Assembly (NCBI GenBank): GCA_001873675.1
Contig: MNZP01000101.1
Span: 1-7,108 of the forward strand
Source of the DNA: Syntrophaceae bacterium CG2_30_49_12
GTDB lineage: Bacteria > Desulfobacterota > Syntrophia > Syntrophales > CG2-30-49-12
Reading direction: 5' to 3'
Length of the DNA stretch: 7,108 nt
The notes beneath the pieces were generated by a model. It was not told the DNA's origin. It made no database searches and worked only from the letters and a program-made list of their open reading frames with translations. The translations under genes and the position numbers were made by a program. Below, piece after piece: positions 4,989-7,108 of the stretch; the first letter of the stretch is position 1; each line of letters begins with the position of its first letter.

Positions 4989-5855
4989 ATGAAGAAACTC
5001 CGTGTCGTGATCATCACTGGGCTTTCCGGTTCCGGTAAGAGTACGGCGCTCCGGGCGCTGGAAGATATCGGTTTTTTTTGTGTTGATAATCTGCCTGTTG
5101 TTTTACTTCCCAGGTTCCTCGAGATTCGGTCCCATGATGTACAGGATATCTCAAAAGTCGCCATGGTCATGGACCTGAGGGAAAAAAGTTTTCCACAAAA
5201 ATATGAGAAAATATTTGCCCGCCTGAAGGAAAAGGGATACAGGATTGAGATACTCTTTCTTGACGCCACTGATGAGTCCCTGCTGCATCGTTTCAGTGAG
5301 ACGAGAAGAGTTCATCCCTCATCCATAAAGGGTTCCATTATGGAGGGTATCATCCTCGAAAGGGAGAAACTATCTCCCCTGAAACAGATGGCCGATAAAG
5401 TCATTGATACTACATCCTGCAATGTGCACCAATTAAAGGACGCCATTCAGAGATACTTTCTCTCTTCCTCGGCAGCCAGGAGGCTGGTCATTCATGTGAC
5501 ATCGTTTGGGTACCGATATGGACTACCCGCCGATGCGGATCTTGTGCTGGATGTACGCTTTCTTCCCAACCCCCACTTTGTGGAGGAGTTAAAACATTAC
5601 GATGGCCATAACCCCGATGTCTGTAACTATGTCTTAGGATCTGAGGAAAGCAAGGTATTCATTCAAAAATTATTCAAGTTAATGACATTTCTCATACCCC
5701 TTTATGAAAAGGAGGGTAAGTCAAGGCTCAATATCGCCCTGGGATGCACTGGCGGCAGGCACCGCTCCGTCGTCATGGCGAATCAACTGGGGGCATATTT
5801 TTCAGACAAAAAGTATCTGACCACTATCGTCCACAGGGATATTAACAAAAGTTGA
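4989..5855 (+). CDS. rapZ: RapZ / YvcJ-family P-loop nucleotide-binding protein
   Basis: At 288 residues it matches E. coli RapZ (284). Walker A is GLSGSGKST (11-19), followed by DIGFFCVDNLP (26-36). The central segment FLDATDESLLHRFSETRRVHP (90-110) is a family hallmark. The C-terminal domain has TSFGYRYGLPADADLVLDVRFLPNPHF (171-197) and GCTGGRHRSV (252-261). In E. coli RapZ binds the small RNAs GlmY/GlmZ and directs RNase E cleavage of GlmZ, which sets glucosamine-6-phosphate synthase levels. The Bacillus homologue YvcJ is an NTPase. The basic C-terminal cluster that mediates sRNA binding in E. coli is weak here (the protein ends HRDINKS), so that specific role should not be assumed. Linkage to hprK is conserved in many bacteria. 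A strong SD precedes it. No PTS gene follows. Confidence 0.96.
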   Translation: MKKLRVVIITGLSGSGKSTALRALEDIGFFCVDNLPVVLLPRFLEIRSHDVQDISKVAMVMDLREKSFPQKYEKIFARLKEKGYRIEILFLDATDESLLHRFSETRRVHPSSIKGSIMEGIILEREKLSPLKQMADKVIDTTSCNVHQLKDAIQRYFLSSSAARRLVIHVTSFGYRYGLPADADLVLDVRFLPNPHFVEELKHYDGHNPDVCNYVLGSEESKVFIQKLFKLMTFLIPLYEKEGKSRLNIALGCTGGRHRSVVMANQLGAYFSDKKYLTTIVHRDINKS

Positions 5856-5879
5856 CGGCATCATAAAAAGTAGTCACCT

Positions 5880-6656
5880 TTAAGAAGCCATGAGGAAGAT
5901 AAACCACGATAAAGCAAAGACGATACGATAAATACCAAAAGGAATGAAGGTATGCGTCCTGATGAAATGGAGCAAAAATTTGATACTCAGAAGGGCAACA
6001 ACAAACGAGGAAATAAATCCCACCAATAAAAAATGGAACTGATCCGGGGAAAACCGGGGAGCATTCTTTAAAAGATCGTACCCCATTGCCGCCAGCATCG
6101 TGGGAACTGCGAGGAGAAAGGAAAACTCGACGATCACTTCCCGCCTCAATCCTAAGATCAGTCCGCCGATAATCGTAGCCCCTGCCCGGGAAACACCGGG
6201 AATCACCGCAATTGCCTGGAAAAGACCGATAAGGAAAGATTGTTTGTAGGAAATATCGGTAAGCTCAGAAGCAGAACCCCCTTTTCCCCGATACCAGAGT
6301 TCAAAGGCAACGATGAATATGCCCCCAAGCAACATGGACCAGAGCACCACGCAATTTGATCCGAGGAGATACCCTTTAATGATTTTATAGAGGGCGAAAC
6401 CCAAAACCCCCGTGGGGATGAAGGCCGCGACAATCCTCTTTATGACTTCAAAGTTTACCAGTAATTTCCCCCAGTAGAGAACAACAACGGATAGAATGGC
6501 GCCTCCCTGGATTGCTATTTCAAAACTCTTCAGGAATTCTGTAGGGGTAAGACCCAGAAGATGGGAGGTCAAAATGAGATGCCCCGTGGATGATATGGGG
6601 AGAAACTCTGAAATCCCCTCAACGATACCTAAAATAACTGCCGTTAAAAAATCCAC
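5880..6656 (-). CDS. uppP: Undecaprenyl-diphosphate phosphatase UppP (BacA)
   Basis: This integral inner-membrane enzyme of 258 residues dephosphorylates undecaprenyl diphosphate to regenerate the carrier lipid for peptidoglycan, O-antigen and other polymers. High-level expression in E. coli gives bacitracin resistance, hence bacA. Both signature motifs are intact: EGISEFLPISSTGH at 13-26, containing the two catalytic-region glutamates (E13, E17) and H26, and PGVSRAGATI at 153-162 with R157. Hydrophobic segments are distributed as in the family (for example about 47-61, 73-93, 104-121, 140-152, 175-195, 208-229 and 238-257). The start is GTG at 6656. It puts the glutamate motif near residue 13-17 as expected, with a weak AAAGAG upstream. 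It lies 32 nt after the partial gene at the right edge, so the two are probably cotranscribed, and it converges on rapZ. Confidence 0.95.
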   Translation of the reverse strand: MDFLTAVILGIVEGISEFLPISSTGHLILTSHLLGLTPTEFLKSFEIAIQGGAILSVVVLYWGKLLVNFEVIKRIVAAFIPTGVLGFALYKIIKGYLLGSNCVVLWSMLLGGIFIVAFELWYRGKGGSASELTDISYKQSFLIGLFQAIAVIPGVSRAGATIIGGLILGLRREVIVEFSFLLAVPTMLAAMGYDLLKNAPRFSPDQFHFLLVGFISSFVVALLSIKFLLHFIRTHTFIPFGIYRIVFALSWFIFLMAS

Positions 6657-6688
6657 GGGCTCATCTCTTTTCTAAAAAGACAATGCGA

Positions 6689-7108
6689 CTATAGATTATC
6701 CAGTTCTATGCACCTGGCGATCCTCTCCGAAAAATCAGGAATTGCCGCAGTAACTCTCGTCCAGGCAGGTAACATGGGAATTCCTACAGGGTCGTCTCTA
6801 AATTCCTGCGTGGCCCTTTTAAGAGAGCCGACAAAGGCTTCAACAGCTTCGATTTCTCCGTGTCTGTCATAGGTAAGACCGTTCAATAAAGACAAAGCAT
6901 AGTATTCCTCGATAGCGATTCTCGATTCTTCTATGTATGCAGTGTATAAAGTCCTAAAAAAGGATTGGCTCATAATAATGCCATCCTGACTCAATATCCT
7001 GAATAATGCCTTTGCAATATCCGTAGCCATACGGATCAAACCTTCATCGGGTTTATCTTTATCCAGGACCTGATGTTTGTGTTCGTAGAACTCTGTTATC
7101 TCTACCTG
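6689..7108 (-). CDS. 3' part of an unidentified protein, possibly a glucosyl-3-phosphoglycerate synthase-like glycosyltransferase
   Basis: The frame is open from the right edge to a TAG at 6689-6691, giving at least 139 C-terminal residues; the start lies outside the window. The visible part is soluble and mostly helical, with DIAKALFRILSQDGIIMSQS, FRTLYTAYIEESRIAIEEYYA, YDRHGEIEAVEAFVGSLKRA and finally IPMLPAWTRVTAAIPDFSERI. There is no membrane segment and no catalytic motif. The arrangement of a DRHxE segment, a late 'P-W-RV--A-PDF' motif and helical repeats reminds me of the C-terminal helical region of prokaryotic glucosyl-3-phosphoglycerate synthase-type glycosyltransferases. I cannot confirm this because the catalytic GT domain is off the edge. 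A TTG at 7039 could be called as a start, but homologous-looking sequence continues upstream, so I treat the gene as truncated. uppP lies downstream on the same strand. Confidence 0.7.
   Translation of the reverse strand, partial: QVEITEFYEHKHQVLDKDKPDEGLIRMATDIAKALFRILSQDGIIMSQSFFRTLYTAYIEESRIAIEEYYALSLLNGLTYDRHGEIEAVEAFVGSLKRATQEFRDDPVGIPMLPAWTRVTAAIPDFSERIARCIELDNL

Noticed and set aside
5856..5879. Bidirectional intrinsic terminator between rapZ and uppP
   Set aside because: Only a 3-bp AAG/CTT stem can be drawn, which is too weak to support a terminator.
6644..6664. Six-codon leader frame (ATG at 6664, minus strand) overlapping the uppP start
   Set aside because: The purine-rich AAAGAG directly abuts this ATG, leaving no room for ribosome binding. 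It is better explained as the weak SD for the GTG at 6656.

Overview
The window is an almost fully coding stretch from a Gram-negative bacterium. It joins the end of the lipopolysaccharide (LPS) transport operon to the rpoN / nitrogen-PTS neighbourhood, followed by a convergent two-gene group. LptC, LptA and LptB imply an outer membrane with LPS. The plus-strand order lptC-lptA-lptB-rpoN-hpf-hprK-rapZ, with hprK where enterobacteria carry ptsN, is the arrangement I associate with Desulfobacterota (the former Deltaproteobacteria) and relatives. That placement is an inference from gene order and general protein character, not from a marker-gene comparison.

Plus strand, 1-5855. A 5'-truncated lptC is followed by lptA and by lptB, which overlaps lptA by 4 nt. 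Together they supply the inner-membrane/periplasmic bridge and the ATPase of the Lpt machine. A 64-nt gap made entirely of degenerate heptamers separates lptB from rpoN (sigma-54). Next come a long-form ribosome hibernation factor (hpf), an HPr kinase/phosphorylase homologue (hprK) with a shortened and divergent C-terminus, and rapZ, a P-loop protein. The hprK-rapZ gap carries a GC-rich palindrome with a further direct copy of one arm. The PTS phosphocarrier genes (HPr/NPr, EIIA) that often follow in such clusters are absent. rapZ is the last gene on this strand and abuts a convergent gene 24 nt away.

Minus strand, 7108-5880. The 3' part of an unrecognised or tentatively glycosyltransferase-like gene runs off the right edge. 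It is followed 32 nt later by uppP (bacA), the undecaprenyl-diphosphate phosphatase that recycles the lipid carrier for cell-envelope polymers.

The genes share an envelope and stationary-phase/nutrient theme: LPS export, the alternative sigma factor, ribosome hibernation, PTS-linked protein phosphorylation, RapZ (which in E. coli controls amino-sugar supply) and carrier-lipid recycling. I do not see a defence system, mobile gene, CRISPR array or clearly new gene system. The features most worth a second look are repeat-derived. They are the period-7 TGA-bearing array that supplies the lptB stop codon, the short-repeat-encoded LptB tail, and the palindromic/G-run element that sits where the conserved HprK C-terminus should be and forms the rapZ leader. 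No gap between genes exceeds about 100 bases.
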